A DNA stretch of 64,000 bases from Actinomyces mediterranea (GTDB taxonomy: Bacteria; Actinomycetota; Actinomycetes; Actinomycetales; Actinomycetaceae). Positions 55,531 to 64,000 of the stretch are shown in pieces. Within the stretch, counting starts at the first letter, position 1, and each line of letters begins with the position of its first letter. The position numbers were made by a program, and so were the translations under genes. Where the stretch lies: positions 186,001-250,000 of the forward strand of contig NZ_FTPB01000002.1 of NCBI RefSeq assembly GCF_900155595.1. Reading direction: 5' to 3'. The notes under the pieces were generated by a model. The model worked only from the letters and a program-made list of their open reading frames with translations, did not search any database and was not told the DNA's origin.

Positions 55531-55973
55531 ATACTCTCGCTGTTGTGCGCAGTTTCTTCGTGTGAGTTCCTGCTAGGGCCAGTTGTTAGTGGTGTGGTCT
55601 GTGTATACGTTTTCAAGGGTTGGTGTGTAACCATGTGGATGGGTGGAGGCTGTGTGTTGTGTGGGGTGTGGGGGTTATCCACAAGGGGGGTTAGGGTGCG
55701 TCTATGACCCCGAACACGCACCCGATGAACGGTCCTTCCAAGGGCGGCACTCCCTGTCGGCAAGCGGCATGGATCTTTGGCCCGGACACTGAGGTCGGTG
55801 CCGACGATGTCACTACTGTGAGCCGCCACCCCGCTCCCCCCACGCACGCGAGTTCTGCTCTTCATTTGGACACGCGTACTTTTGTTGGCGCATATCACCG
55901 TGCGGTGTTTGATGTGTGTCGTCTTGTGGGTGCGGTTGTACGAGGTGTGCGCGGTAGGACAGGAGGGTGTGGT
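55531..55973. other. T/G-rich leader region with a DnaA-box-like site
   Basis: Low-complexity GT-rich sequence (many GTGTG and GGGTG runs). It holds TTATCCACA at 55675-55683, a perfect E. coli-type DnaA box, standing alone. An open reading from 55704 runs into the lipoprotein gene, but no earlier start has a good ribosome site. No further gene is seen. Confidence 0.45.
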
Positions 55974-56609
55974 GTGTTTGGTGGCGTGCGTCGTCTTGTT
56001 GGTGGTGTTGTGGCGTTATGTGTGGTGGGGCTGGGTGTGGGGGCGTGTGGGTCTTCTGGTGGGACTGAGGCCGCTTCCGGCGTGCAGTCTGGTGTGGAGC
56101 GTCAGATGTCGGGGGAGTACATTCTCAACCCTGATGGGACGTTGTCGAAGATACCCGTCCACGTGCACGAGCCGCAGCTTCAGTCCAATGCGTATACGTA
56201 TTCGGCTTTTGGTGCAGAACAAGCCGCGAAGCATTACCTGGCGCTCATGGACTACGCGTGGGAGACCGGAGACACCACCTCCATTCGAGCGTTCGTCAAC
56301 GCCGATACCTGCGCCGGGTGCATGGACCTCATTGAGCGGGCCGAGAACTTGTACGCTTCGGGTGGATGGTCACATCACGGGAAGTACACGGTTGTTGAGG
56401 TTCACGAGACCATTGATTTGTCTGATCGGGTAGGCATTCCGAATTCTTTCGCAGTGAGATTCCTCGTCCGCAACGAAGCGGCACAGACCTATCGGGATGG
56501 GGTCCTCACTGACCATCCTGAGTCGCTCGCGCTCGTTGATTTGTTGATGCATTGGGATGGAGAAAAGTGGTACGTGTATGAACAGGAGGCGAATGAGTAT
56601 GAGGGGTAG
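55974..56609 (+). CDS. DUF6318-type lipoprotein
   Basis: 211 residues from a GTG at 55974 behind GGAGGG. A signal peptide with lipobox (VVGLGVGAC, lipid-carrying Cys near residue 25) is followed by a Ser/Gly linker and a globular domain (EQAAKHYLALMDYAWETGDT, CAGCMDLIERAENLYASGGW, WDGEKWYVYEQEA) with a CxGC pair, resembling DUF6318 of actinomycetes. A longer frame from 55704 lacks features. The next gene starts within its end. Confidence 0.8.
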   Translation: MFGGVRRLVGGVVALCVVGLGVGACGSSGGTEAASGVQSGVERQMSGEYILNPDGTLSKIPVHVHEPQLQSNAYTYSAFGAEQAAKHYLALMDYAWETGDTTSIRAFVNADTCAGCMDLIERAENLYASGGWSHHGKYTVVEVHETIDLSDRVGIPNSFAVRFLVRNEAAQTYRDGVLTDHPESLALVDLLMHWDGEKWYVYEQEANEYEG

Positions 56610-57546
56610 ACGTTTCGTCGCAGTAGTTGCGCTCACACTGGTTGCAACGGTGTTCTCATCCCCGACCGCAGTGGCCGATTCGATCGATACCAAAGCCATT
56701 CAGCATTCAACTGATGGTGACACGGTCACTGTTGGTGCGGAGCGGCAGGCGGAGCAGGATTCTGGGGCGTCTGTTGATTCGTCTGTGGTTGAGTCGGGTG
56801 AGGTGCGTGTGGGGGTGGCTCCTGAGGTGGAGCGGAGGTTGTCGTGTTGGCAGAAGCGGGATGCGGGGAATTTGGATCTGGAGGATCCTACGTGCAAGAA
56901 CGTGACGTGGACTGCGGGGGCGAATGGGGTTCCTGACGATAACCACGATCAGAGGATTCGCTTGCCTGTGCCCACCACTGATGAGGAGCCTGTTGACAGT
57001 GTTCCTGACGCTCGCGTGCTGTTGGAGTATGCGGTCGCCCGCGTGCAGGCTAGTGGCGCTGGCTTGGTGAAGCAGCCCACGTGGGACACGCTCATCGATG
57101 TGCCCACCCTGGTGTATGTCACTGCCCCGACGCAGACGCTGACCACCACCTTGTTCGGCGCACAGGTGACCCTCACCTTGGAGGCGACACGGTTCTCCTA
57201 TGACTTCGGGGACGGGACTGCGCCGGTGGTGACCACAGACCCGGGTGCCCCGTATCCGGCCACGCGCGTGTATCACGTGTATCAGCGTAAGCAGCCGGAT
57301 GTGGTGATCACGCTGACAACGACATGGCGGGGGAGTGTGACCAGTCCTTTTGACGGATCGACAGCCTCTTTGAATGGTGTGGTGACGACGGTAGAGTCCA
57401 CACAGCCATTTAAGGTGTGTAAGGCGCATATTTACACGGTTCCTCTCCCAGAAGAACGCACCCGCGAAGAACAAGCCCACCTCGATGAGTTCGAGCGCCG
57501 CTCCACACAAGAATGCCACCTCTGGAACACCACCCCCACCCACTAA
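56593..57546 (+). CDS. Secreted protein with PKD-like fold, paired with the lipoprotein
   Basis: 317 residues. A signal peptide (RRFVAVVALTLVATVFSSPT, cleavage after AVA) leads to a mature protein with a Cys-containing N-part (LSCWQKRDAGNLDLEDPTCK) and a PKD-like part FSYDFGDGTAPVVTTDPGAP, VYHVYQRKQPDVVITLTTTW. The start at 56593 fits AGGAGG just upstream; it overlaps the lipoprotein gene by 17 bp. Codon use is less GC-biased than the core genes. Function unknown, probably surface-exposed. Confidence 0.78.
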   Translation: MSMRGRRFVAVVALTLVATVFSSPTAVADSIDTKAIQHSTDGDTVTVGAERQAEQDSGASVDSSVVESGEVRVGVAPEVERRLSCWQKRDAGNLDLEDPTCKNVTWTAGANGVPDDNHDQRIRLPVPTTDEEPVDSVPDARVLLEYAVARVQASGAGLVKQPTWDTLIDVPTLVYVTAPTQTLTTTLFGAQVTLTLEATRFSYDFGDGTAPVVTTDPGAPYPATRVYHVYQRKQPDVVITLTTTWRGSVTSPFDGSTASLNGVVTTVESTQPFKVCKAHIYTVPLPEERTREEQAHLDEFERRSTQECHLWNTTPTH

Positions 57547-57727
57547 ACACACACAACACAACAACAACCACACGAGGGTAACAGCCGCGCACGATCCAGT
57601 GGAGAGTCGGTGAGTGGGATCGAACAGTAGCAGTGACAAGTACCGAGGGCATCAGACTCCAGTCGCCCCTATCAACCGCTCAGCGTCCTGCGCCGGAATG
57701 CCCGACGGCTGTCGCGCAGACCGGCTC

Positions 57728-59569
57728 TCAGGCGCCCGTCACATCATCGGGGGCTGAATCCTCGTAACGTGCGAGTTCCTCCTCGATGATCGATTCATCG
57801 AGCTTCGTGAACACCGGCGTGGGCTTCACGATGGGAGTGCCCACCGTGATCGGATGACGTTCCCACGTCGGCGCGCTCGTGTAATCGCCCGTGATGATCG
57901 GATAGCCCGTTCGGCCATCGAAGGCCTCCGGAAGGACCTGGGGGTCGAGCTCCTCGACCTCTTCAATCCTCGGCATCGGCGCGATCCCGCCGTCGCCTCC
58001 CATCACGCGGTCCACATCATTGGCAGCGTGGGGCAGGAAGGGGGACAGCATGAGATTGAGGTCGGCGACCGCCTGGGCGAGTACCCACAGCACCGTCGCC
58101 AGGCGCTCCTGCTGTTCAGGCGCTTTGAGCTTGAAGGGCTCGGTCTCAGTGACGTACTTATTCGCCTCGGCGACCAGCCTCATCGCCTCCGCGAGCGCAG
58201 CCTTCTGCCGGTGGTGGCGGATGAGATCTCCGACGATGTCAAAACCTGCTGCGACCTCGTCGAGAAGGGCACGGTCAATGTCCTCGAGTTCAGCGGGAGC
58301 CGGGATCTCGCCGAACCTCTTCGCGATCATCGACGCGGTGCGATTGACGAGGTTGCCCCACCCGGCGACGAGTTCACCATTGGTACGTCGCACGAACTCC
58401 GCCCATGTGAAGTCCGCATCGGAGGTCTCGGGTCCGGCGGCTGAAATGAAGTAGCGAAGCGCGTCCGCCTGGTAGCGCGACAGCATGTCGCGCACGTAGA
58501 TGACGATGCCATGGGACGAGGAGAACTTCTTGCCCTCCATGGTGAGGAACTCGCTGGAGACGACCTCCGTCGGCAGATTCAACACTCCGAGGTCGCCCGG
58601 AGCGCCGCCCGCCGTCCCTTGACCGTTGTAGCCGAGCACCTCGGCGGGCCAGATCTGCGAGTGGAAGACGATATTGTCCTTGCCCATGAAGTAGTAGGAC
58701 AGCGCTTCGGGGTCGTTCCACCACTTGCGCCAGGCTTCGGGGTCTCCGGTGCGCCGCGCCCATTCGATGGAGGCCGACAGGTATCCGATGACGGCATCGA
58801 ACCACACGTAGAGACGCTTGCCAGGCTGGTCCTCCCACCCGGGGACGGGGATCCCCCAGTCGATGTCACGAGTCATGGCCCGCGGGCGGATGTCTTCAAG
58901 GAAGTTCTTGGAGAACTTGATGACATTGGGGCGCCAGGTGCCCGAGGACTCCCGATCATCCAGCCACGCCGACAGCGCACCGGCGAGGGCGGGAAGGTCG
59001 AGAAAGTAGTGGGTGGATTCGATGAATTGCGGCGCCTCGCCGTTGATCCGAGAATGCGGATCAACGAGGTCGGTCGGGTCGAGCTGATTACCGCAGGCGT
59101 CGCACTGGTCGCCGCGGGCACCCGGGGTCGAGCAGATCGGACACGTGCCCTCGATGTAGCGATCGGGCAGGGTTCGCCCGGTCGAGGGCGAGATCGCCGA
59201 CCTCGTGACCTGCTCGATCATGTAGCCGTTGTCCCGAACGGTGCGGAACATATCCTGAACGACCGCGTAGTGGTTGCCGGCGGTCGTCCTCGTGAACAGG
59301 TCATAGGACAGACCGAGCGCGACGAGATCCTCGACGATGAGCCGATTGTTGCGGTCTGCGAGTTCGCGCGCGGCAACGCCCTCGGAGTCTGCGGCCACAA
59401 GGATCGGAGTGCCGTGTTCGTCCGTGCCGGACACCATGAGGACGTCGTGGCCCGCCATTCGCATGTAACGGGAGAAGACATCGGAGGGGACTCCGAAACC
59501 TGCGACGTGACCGATATGGCGGGGGCCGTTGGCGTAGGGCCAGGCGACGGCGGAAAGAATACGACTCAT
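57728..59569 (-). CDS. metG: Methionyl-tRNA synthetase
   Basis: 613 residues. Class I motifs: [13 protein letters not shown] at 9-21 and [11 protein letters not shown] (the KMSKS equivalent) near residue 350. A zinc knuckle of four Cys (CPICSTPG and CDACGNQ) lies near residues 145-161, and [16 protein letters not shown] precedes the KMSKS loop. The C-terminal anticodon-binding helices follow; no tRNA-binding EMAP domain is present. It charges initiator and elongator tRNA-Met. Single gene, ATG at 59569. Confidence 0.97.
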   Translation of the reverse strand: MSRILSAVAWPYANGPRHIGHVAGFGVPSDVFSRYMRMAGHDVLMVSGTDEHGTPILVAADSEGVAARELADRNNRLIVEDLVALGLSYDLFTRTTAGNHYAVVQDMFRTVRDNGYMIEQVTRSAISPSTGRTLPDRYIEGTCPICSTPGARGDQCDACGNQLDPTDLVDPHSRINGEAPQFIESTHYFLDLPALAGALSAWLDDRESSGTWRPNVIKFSKNFLEDIRPRAMTRDIDWGIPVPGWEDQPGKRLYVWFDAVIGYLSASIEWARRTGDPEAWRKWWNDPEALSYYFMGKDNIVFHSQIWPAEVLGYNGQGTAGGAPGDLGVLNLPTEVVSSEFLTMEGKKFSSSHGIVIYVRDMLSRYQADALRYFISAAGPETSDADFTWAEFVRRTNGELVAGWGNLVNRTASMIAKRFGEIPAPAELEDIDRALLDEVAAGFDIVGDLIRHHRQKAALAEAMRLVAEANKYVTETEPFKLKAPEQQERLATVLWVLAQAVADLNLMLSPFLPHAANDVDRVMGGDGGIAPMPRIEEVEELDPQVLPEAFDGRTGYPIITGDYTSAPTWERHPITVGTPIVKPTPVFTKLDESIIEEELARYEDSAPDDVTGA

Positions 59570-59599
59570 AAGGGATAGTCTAGTAGCAGCCCGGTCGTG

Positions 59600-59719
59600 T
59601 CATTGACGAGGGCGCGGCCCTCCACGAGCCTTCTTATTCGTCAAGGTGGTCACCGTGACGCCTGCGGCGATTCCGGCGACGATGACGATGATGGCCTCGG
59701 GCAGTGTGTGCTTTTCCAT
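59600..59719 (-). CDS. 39-residue single-helix membrane peptide
   Basis: MEKHTLPEAIIVIVAGIAAG followed by VTVTTLTNKKARGGPRPRQ: one hydrophobic helix (about 8-28) and a basic end. GAGAAG stands before the ATG at 59719. It lies 30 bp upstream of metG on the same strand. Too short for family assignment, but the composition and ribosome site favour a real small protein. Confidence 0.5.
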   Translation of the reverse strand: MEKHTLPEAIIVIVAGIAAGVTVTTLTNKKARGGPRPRQ

Positions 59720-59873
59720 GGGTTCTTCTCTTTCCTGTCGACAGTGCCCACGCGCTTCAGCTATCACGCAATCGCCCGTTCTCCAGCGCTCGGTCGGCCA
59801 CATGTCGGGATGGGGTCGACAGATAGGGTTGTAGTAGTGACCCTGAAGAGGTCAATACCATTGAGGAGGTACC

Positions 59874-60440
59874 ATGTCCCGCGCTTTGATCGTCGTCGAT
59901 GTTCAGCCCACGTTCTGCGAGGGCGGAGCACTGCCCGTGAAAGGCGGCAACGCCTGCGCCGAGCGCATCGCTCGCTTCGTCGCCGAACGCAGGGGCGACT
60001 ACGTCCTCGTCGCTACAACGCAGGACTGGCACATCGAGCCGGGCGAGCACTTCTCCCCCGCACCCGACTACGTCGACACCTGGCCGCCGCACGGCATGGC
60101 GGGCACGCCCGAAGCGAATCTACACCCGGCTCTCTCCGACATTGATGCGGATGTGTCGATCAAGAAGGGCCAATATTCGGCCGCCTACTCGGGTTTCGAG
60201 GGCGAGGCGGCCGATGGGCGCACACTCGCCGAACACCTACGCGACGCGGGCATCACCGAGGTCGACGTCATCGGCCTCGCCCAGTCGCACTGCGTGTGCG
60301 AAACGGCCCTCGACGCGAAGGACCGGGGATTCACCGTCCGCGTCCTCTCAGATCTCACCGAGCCCGTGTCCCCCGAAACCGGCGAAGTCGCTTCCTCCCG
60401 GCTCGCTGAGGCGGGCATCCCGGAGGTCCCCTCGCACTGA
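59874..60440 (+). CDS. pncA: Nicotinamidase/isochorismatase-family hydrolase
   Basis: 188 residues. The cysteine hydrolase triad is visible: Asp9 (VVDVQPTF), Lys97/98 (SIKKGQYSAAYSGF) and Cys140 (AQSHCVCETAL). The metal site Asp51-His53-His59 (QDWHIEPGEHF) is that of nicotinamidases, as is WPPHGMAGTPEANLHP. It converts nicotinamide to nicotinate for NAD salvage. GAGGAGG precedes the ATG. It converges with rsmI 5 bp apart. Confidence 0.88.
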   Translation: MSRALIVVDVQPTFCEGGALPVKGGNACAERIARFVAERRGDYVLVATTQDWHIEPGEHFSPAPDYVDTWPPHGMAGTPEANLHPALSDIDADVSIKKGQYSAAYSGFEGEAADGRTLAEHLRDAGITEVDVIGLAQSHCVCETALDAKDRGFTVRVLSDLTEPVSPETGEVASSRLAEAGIPEVPSH

Positions 60441-60445
60441 GCCGC

Positions 60446-61303
60446 CTATGCGTTGACCTTGCGGCGCAGCGCCGCCTTATACAGCTCGTTCTTGCGTAGC
60501 CCGGTCGCCTCAGCGACTTCGGAGGCTGCGTCTTTGAGGCGCATCCCCTCGGCTGCGAGGGCGAGCACGGCGTCCACATGGTCGTCGGCGCTCCCCCAGT
60601 CCCGCGCTCCTGCGACGACGATCGTGATTTCTCCGAGGACTTCTCCCATTGTCTGCTCGACGAGGGAATCGAGGTCGCCACGGAGGATCTCCTCGTGGAT
60701 CTTCGTCAACTCCCGGCACACGACTGCCTGACGCGAACCGCCGAATGCCTGCGCCATGCGCATGAGGGTCTCGTGGAGCCGTTTGGGGGATTCGAAGAAG
60801 ATGAGGGTGTGTGGATCTGTTGCGAGGTCTGCGAGGTAGGCGCGGGCCTCCCCCTCTTTGCGGGGGAGGAAGCCTTCGAAGCTGAAGCGATCGGAGGGGA
60901 GGCCGGATACGGCGAGGGCGGTGATGGGCGCCGATGGGCCGGGCAGGACGGAGACGGGGACGCCGCCTTCTACTGCGGCACGCACGACCCGAAAACCCGG
61001 GTCTGACACCGTCGGCATTCCCGCATCGGATACGAGCAGCACCCGAGATCCTCGGGCGGCGAGGTCGACGAGCCCCTGCGCGCGACCCGTCTCATTGTGA
61101 TCGTGCAGGGAGAGGATCCGGGCGTAGATGTGCACGCCGAGCCGTTTCGCGAGGGCGATCAGGCGCCTCGTGTCCTCTGCGGCGATGATGTCGGCCTCGC
61201 CGAGCGCCGCTACGAATCTAGGGGAGGCATCTGTGACCTCACCAATGGGGGTCGCCGCGAGCATGATCGAAGCGGCTTTCAGCACGGGGGTGTTCGTCGT
61301 CAC
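60446..61303 (-). CDS. rsmI: 16S rRNA (cytidine-1402 2'-O)-methyltransferase
   Basis: 285 residues. SAM/tetrapyrrole methylase fold: [86 protein letters not shown] and [11 protein letters not shown], all diagnostic of RsmI. It methylates C1402 in the ribosomal decoding centre. The start is a GTG at 61303; an ATG 39 bases later would already cut close to the conserved core. It follows the metal transporter operon by 42 bp and may share its transcript. Confidence 0.95.
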   Translation of the reverse strand: MTTNTPVLKAASIMLAATPIGEVTDASPRFVAALGEADIIAAEDTRRLIALAKRLGVHIYARILSLHDHNETGRAQGLVDLAARGSRVLLVSDAGMPTVSDPGFRVVRAAVEGGVPVSVLPGPSAPITALAVSGLPSDRFSFEGFLPRKEGEARAYLADLATDPHTLIFFESPKRLHETLMRMAQAFGGSRQAVVCRELTKIHEEILRGDLDSLVEQTMGEVLGEITIVVAGARDWGSADDHVDAVLALAAEGMRLKDAASEVAEATGLRKNELYKAALRRKVNA

Positions 61304-61345
61304 CGCTTCATCGTCTCACCCGCTGCGCATCGCTTCAACGGGCTC

Positions 61346-62176
61346 TCAAGCGCGCGTGCCCACAATCCGCTCGATACTCATGCAAGCGACGAAGAAGACT
61401 CCCGCGATAACGGCGACGCATCCTCCGGCCGACAGGTCCGCCCACACGGCGAGAGCGAGTCCGCCCAACCCGATGGCGATTCCCGCGATGGGCGCTGCGA
61501 TGGCATAAGTGCGAAGTGATGGCGCGATCCCCTTGAGTCCCGCCGCGGGGGCGGCGATCAGCGCGATCGATAGGACGGTCCCGACCGCGGGGATCACGAC
61601 GACAACAGTGAGGACGATGCTTCCGAGGATCATCGCATCGATTCTGGCGCGCATGCGGGCGGGGATCGTATAGGGGTCGAAGCAGTATCCCATGACGGAT
61701 CGCCCTCGTGTCCAGGCGAGAACACCCACCAGTGCCAGGCACGCCGCGGCTGCGGCGACATCGACGCCGGTCACCGTCAGCACGCTTCCGGTCAGGAAAG
61801 CTCCGACGTGCAGGGGAAGCGGTTGGAACCACGTCGCCAGGAAGTAGCCGAGCGCGAATCCGAGGGTGAGGACGATGCCCGCGGCCGCCTGGGAGGAGAT
61901 CCCGTGCAGGCCCGCGAGGAAGCGCATGAGGTGGGCGAGGGGGACGCACATGAGGAGCGCACCGACGAAGAGGGCGAGGGACAGCTGCCCGTGGTTCGCG
62001 CCGAGACCCGACGCGATGACGACGCCGAGTACCGCTCCCGGGAATGTCCCGTGGGCGACGGATTCTGCGAAGAAGACCCGTCTGTTGAGGACGGCGATGA
62101 CTCCGACTATGCCCGCGAGCGCCCCAACGAGAACGACCTCAAGGATCGGGAGGGCGAGGATGCTCCATACGCTCAT
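61346..62176 (-). CDS. Metal-ion (Zn/Mn) ABC transporter permease 2
   Basis: 276 residues, seven to eight helices, ABC-3 family (VLNRRVFFAESVAHGTFPGA, QAAAGIVLTLGFALGYFLAT, MILGSIVLTVVVVIPAVGTV, ALIAAPAAGLKGIAPSLR). The 4-bp overlap with the other permease gene couples them. The pair should form the membrane channel for a Zn or Mn importer; the metal cannot be told. Confidence 0.92.
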   Translation of the reverse strand: MSVWSILALPILEVVLVGALAGIVGVIAVLNRRVFFAESVAHGTFPGAVLGVVIASGLGANHGQLSLALFVGALLMCVPLAHLMRFLAGLHGISSQAAAGIVLTLGFALGYFLATWFQPLPLHVGAFLTGSVLTVTGVDVAAAAACLALVGVLAWTRGRSVMGYCFDPYTIPARMRARIDAMILGSIVLTVVVVIPAVGTVLSIALIAAPAAGLKGIAPSLRTYAIAAPIAGIAIGLGGLALAVWADLSAGGCVAVIAGVFFVACMSIERIVGTRA

Positions 62177-63111
62177 GGCCGCACCGCCGTCGCTTCACGA
62201 GGACTGTGCGGGAGTCGGATACCCGTCCAGCGCTCTGCGATTCGCGCGATGACGACGCTTATCGCGAATACTGCGATGATGGAGAGGGCGACGGCTGCCT
62301 GCGGGGACACCGGACGGGGGCTCGGCGCATTCATCCACTCCATGCCGGCCCACCCTCCGACGAGGGCGACCAGCGTCGCGATGATCACCATATGCGTCGT
62401 CCTCACGCTGAGGAGACGCGCCGCAGCCCCCGGGACGACGAGGTATCCGATGACGAGGAGTACCCCGACGGCGCTCGAGGCGGAGACGACGACCGCTCCG
62501 ACGGCTGCGTTGATGACGATGTCGACGATCGTGGTATTAATGCCGACGGCTCGTGCCCCGTCACGGTCGTGGGCGACGAAGACCTGCTCCTTCCATGTCG
62601 CCCATATGAGGACGAGAGCGATGGTGCAGACTGCGAGGGCTTGGAGGAGTCGTGCATTCGTCACTTCGAGGAGCCTACCGAACATGAGGGCTTCGAGTTG
62701 GCCCGACATGTCCCCCTTCTTCAAGGAGATGATGATTCCGAGCGAGAAGAAGGAGGTGAGGATGACGGCGGTGCCGCCCTCCATGATCGACGCGCGCCGA
62801 GACGCCCATGTGAGGGCGATTGTGACGAGCACAGCGACGAGGGCGGCTCCGGGGATGATCGCATCGGATCCTCCCACGATCGCGCCGACGACGATGCCGG
62901 GGAACACCGAGTGCACCATGGTTTCGGCGTTGAACTCGAGACGGCGCAGATTCACGATTGTCGCCACGGGGCCGACGACGAGGGCGAGAACGGTGAGCAG
63001 GACGAAGGGGCGGAACATATAGGGTGCGACGGTCACCGTGTGGAATCCCGGGACGGGCGCGAGCAGGAGCCGCAGCGACTCGATGATGTCGGCGAATGCG
63101 TCGATCATCAT
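62173..63111 (-). CDS. Metal-ion (Zn/Mn) ABC transporter permease 1
   Basis: 312 residues, ABC-3 family: VNLRRLEFNAETMVHSVFPG, ILTSFFSLGIIISLKK, GVLLVIGYLVVPGAAARLLS. The start at 63111 overlaps the ATPase stop by 4 bp; the frame upstream of it lies inside the ATPase gene. It is more hydrophobic and longer than permease 2. Confidence 0.92.
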   Translation of the reverse strand: MMIDAFADIIESLRLLLAPVPGFHTVTVAPYMFRPFVLLTVLALVVGPVATIVNLRRLEFNAETMVHSVFPGIVVGAIVGGSDAIIPGAALVAVLVTIALTWASRRASIMEGGTAVILTSFFSLGIIISLKKGDMSGQLEALMFGRLLEVTNARLLQALAVCTIALVLIWATWKEQVFVAHDRDGARAVGINTTIVDIVINAAVGAVVVSASSAVGVLLVIGYLVVPGAAARLLSVRTTHMVIIATLVALVGGWAGMEWMNAPSPRPVSPQAAVALSIIAVFAISVVIARIAERWTGIRLPHSPREATAVRP

Positions 63112-63854
63112 GCGCCCCTGGACATGACCCGGTCTGTGGGGGTCTGCGCGTCGATGAGCGCGTCGGATCCCGCGCCATATGCTCGTGCGAGGCATTCCGG
63201 CGTGAGGACCTCGTCAAGGGGGCCGAATGCGACTTGGCGACCCGACAGGAGCAGCGCCTTGTCGCAGGTGAGTCGGGCGAGACCGAGGTCGTGCGTTGAA
63301 ACGACGACGGCGACGCCCTGTTTCTTCATCGACATGATGATGTTGATGAGAGCATCCCTATTCGGCTGGTCCAAGCCGTTGAAGGGCTCGTCGAGGAGGA
63401 CGAGCTGCGGCTGCGCGACGAGTGCCCTCGCCAGGAGGATTCGTTGGCGCTGTCCTCCGGAGAGGCGGCCGAAGCGCGTTTGAGCCCGATCGCTCATCCC
63501 GACGCGCTCGAGTGCGGCGTTCACCCGTAGTCTGTGCTCCTTCGTCGGTCTGTGAAGCCAGCCCAGTTCACCATAGAGCCCCATGGTGACGACTTCGACT
63601 GCGGTAACGGGGAACTCGAGGTCGAGGTCCGTTGATTGGGGGACGTGCCCGATCACCGCGGCATCCACGTCGACGCTTCCGTCGAGCACTCTGACATCGG
63701 AGAGGATCGAGCGGATCACAGTGGTCTTGCCCGAGCCGTTCGGACCGACGAGGGCGAGCGCCTCACCGGCGTCGAGGACTCCCGACAGACCCGTGACGAC
63801 GGGCATGCGCGAGTAACCCAAACTGGCTGCATCGAAGCGAAGGATCGGACTCAT
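63108..63854 (-). CDS. Metal-ion (Zn/Mn) ABC transporter ATP-binding protein
   Basis: 248 residues. Walker A LVGPNGSGKTT near residue 36, Q-loop IGHVPQST, family-typical GLYGELGWLHRP, signature LSGGQRQRILLARAL, Walker B LVLLDEPFNGLD and H-loop VVSTHD. It powers the two permeases downstream; the solute-binding gene lies upstream at the window edge. Confidence 0.94.
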   Translation of the reverse strand: MSPILRFDAASLGYSRMPVVTGLSGVLDAGEALALVGPNGSGKTTVIRSILSDVRVLDGSVDVDAAVIGHVPQSTDLDLEFPVTAVEVVTMGLYGELGWLHRPTKEHRLRVNAALERVGMSDRAQTRFGRLSGGQRQRILLARALVAQPQLVLLDEPFNGLDQPNRDALINIIMSMKKQGVAVVVSTHDLGLARLTCDKALLLSGRQVAFGPLDEVLTPECLARAYGAGSDALIDAQTPTDRVMSRGA

Positions 63855-63893
63855 GGGGGCTGCTTTCAGATCGGGGCGACGCTGAGCATCCGC

Positions 63894-64000
63894 TCAGCCG
63901 AGTGAGACGGGAAGGGGAGCGAGCTCACCGCCCCATGCGTTCACGAGAGTCGTGACATTGTGGATGATAGAGCCGACGTATGTCGCCCCTTCAGATCCTT
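63894..64000 (-). CDS. Metal-ion ABC transporter substrate-binding protein, C-terminal end
   Basis: Only the last 34 codons are inside the window: GSEGATYVGSIIHNVTTLVN then AWGGELAPLPVSLG and a stop at 63894. This fits the final helix of ZnuA/PsaA-like binding proteins (Y-x-x-x-I/M-x-x-N-x-x-x-L). The gene order binding protein, ATPase, two permeases supports this. Confidence 0.75.
   Translation of the reverse strand, partial: GSEGATYVGSIIHNVTTLVNAWGGELAPLPVSLG

Overview
The window is high-GC DNA of an actinomycete, most likely an Actinomycetaceae member (Actinomyces/Schaalia-like). This is inferred from the GC content, the sucC-sucD-DUF6350-purH order, a DUF1846 protein next to a PcrA-type helicase, a PspC-domain histidine kinase beside a PspC protein, and a DUF6318-type lipoprotein. 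No tRNA, rRNA or CRISPR array was seen.

Layout. (1) 1-9.4 kb: envelope transport genes. These are an ABC transporter with an FtsX-like permease (cut by the window start), a giant MMPL protein, a CmpB-family membrane protein, an NAD(P)H oxidoreductase, and a YtrA-type GntR regulator with its two-gene ABC transporter. (2) 9.6-20.6 kb: accessory DNA. Small intact genes (HAD phosphatase, EamA transporter, HD protein + CmpB pair, nitroreductase, GNAT, TfoX_N, two methyltransferases) alternate with broken genes (LCMT-like methyltransferase, RelE, ketopantoate reductase, GyrI-like protein and unnamed fragments). (3) 20.6-31.7 kb: a probable genomic island. It is bounded by a 17-bp direct repeat (20627-20643 and 31721-31737) whose right copy is the 3' end of guaA. 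It holds an IS256-family element nested in a decayed IS3-family element, an IS110 fragment, a coupled HipA-kinase/DUF262 gene pair, an IS1595-family element, a second GMP synthase lacking the glutaminase domain, a TetR/SRPBCC operon cut off by an IS30-family remnant, and no visible integrase. (4) 31.7-64 kb: core genome. It carries guaA, a heterodimeric ABC exporter, purH, a DUF6350 protein, sucCD, a broken GDPD gene, pcrA, DUF1846, a PspC-type two-component system, an L,D-transpeptidase, a lipoprotein/secreted protein pair, metG, pncA, rsmI and a metal-ion ABC operon running off the end.

How genes work together. purH and guaA serve purine synthesis, and sucCD the succinyl-CoA step of central metabolism. 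The PspC kinase, response regulator and divergent PspC protein look like one envelope-stress unit. The two ABC half-exporters at 34.8-38.5 kb lack complementary catalytic motifs, so only the heterodimer should be active. The strongest candidate for an undescribed system is the HipA-like kinase coupled to a DUF262 protein in the guaA island. It has no HipB-like repressor and no HNH nuclease domain, and suggests a toxin or phage-defence role. That role is inference only.
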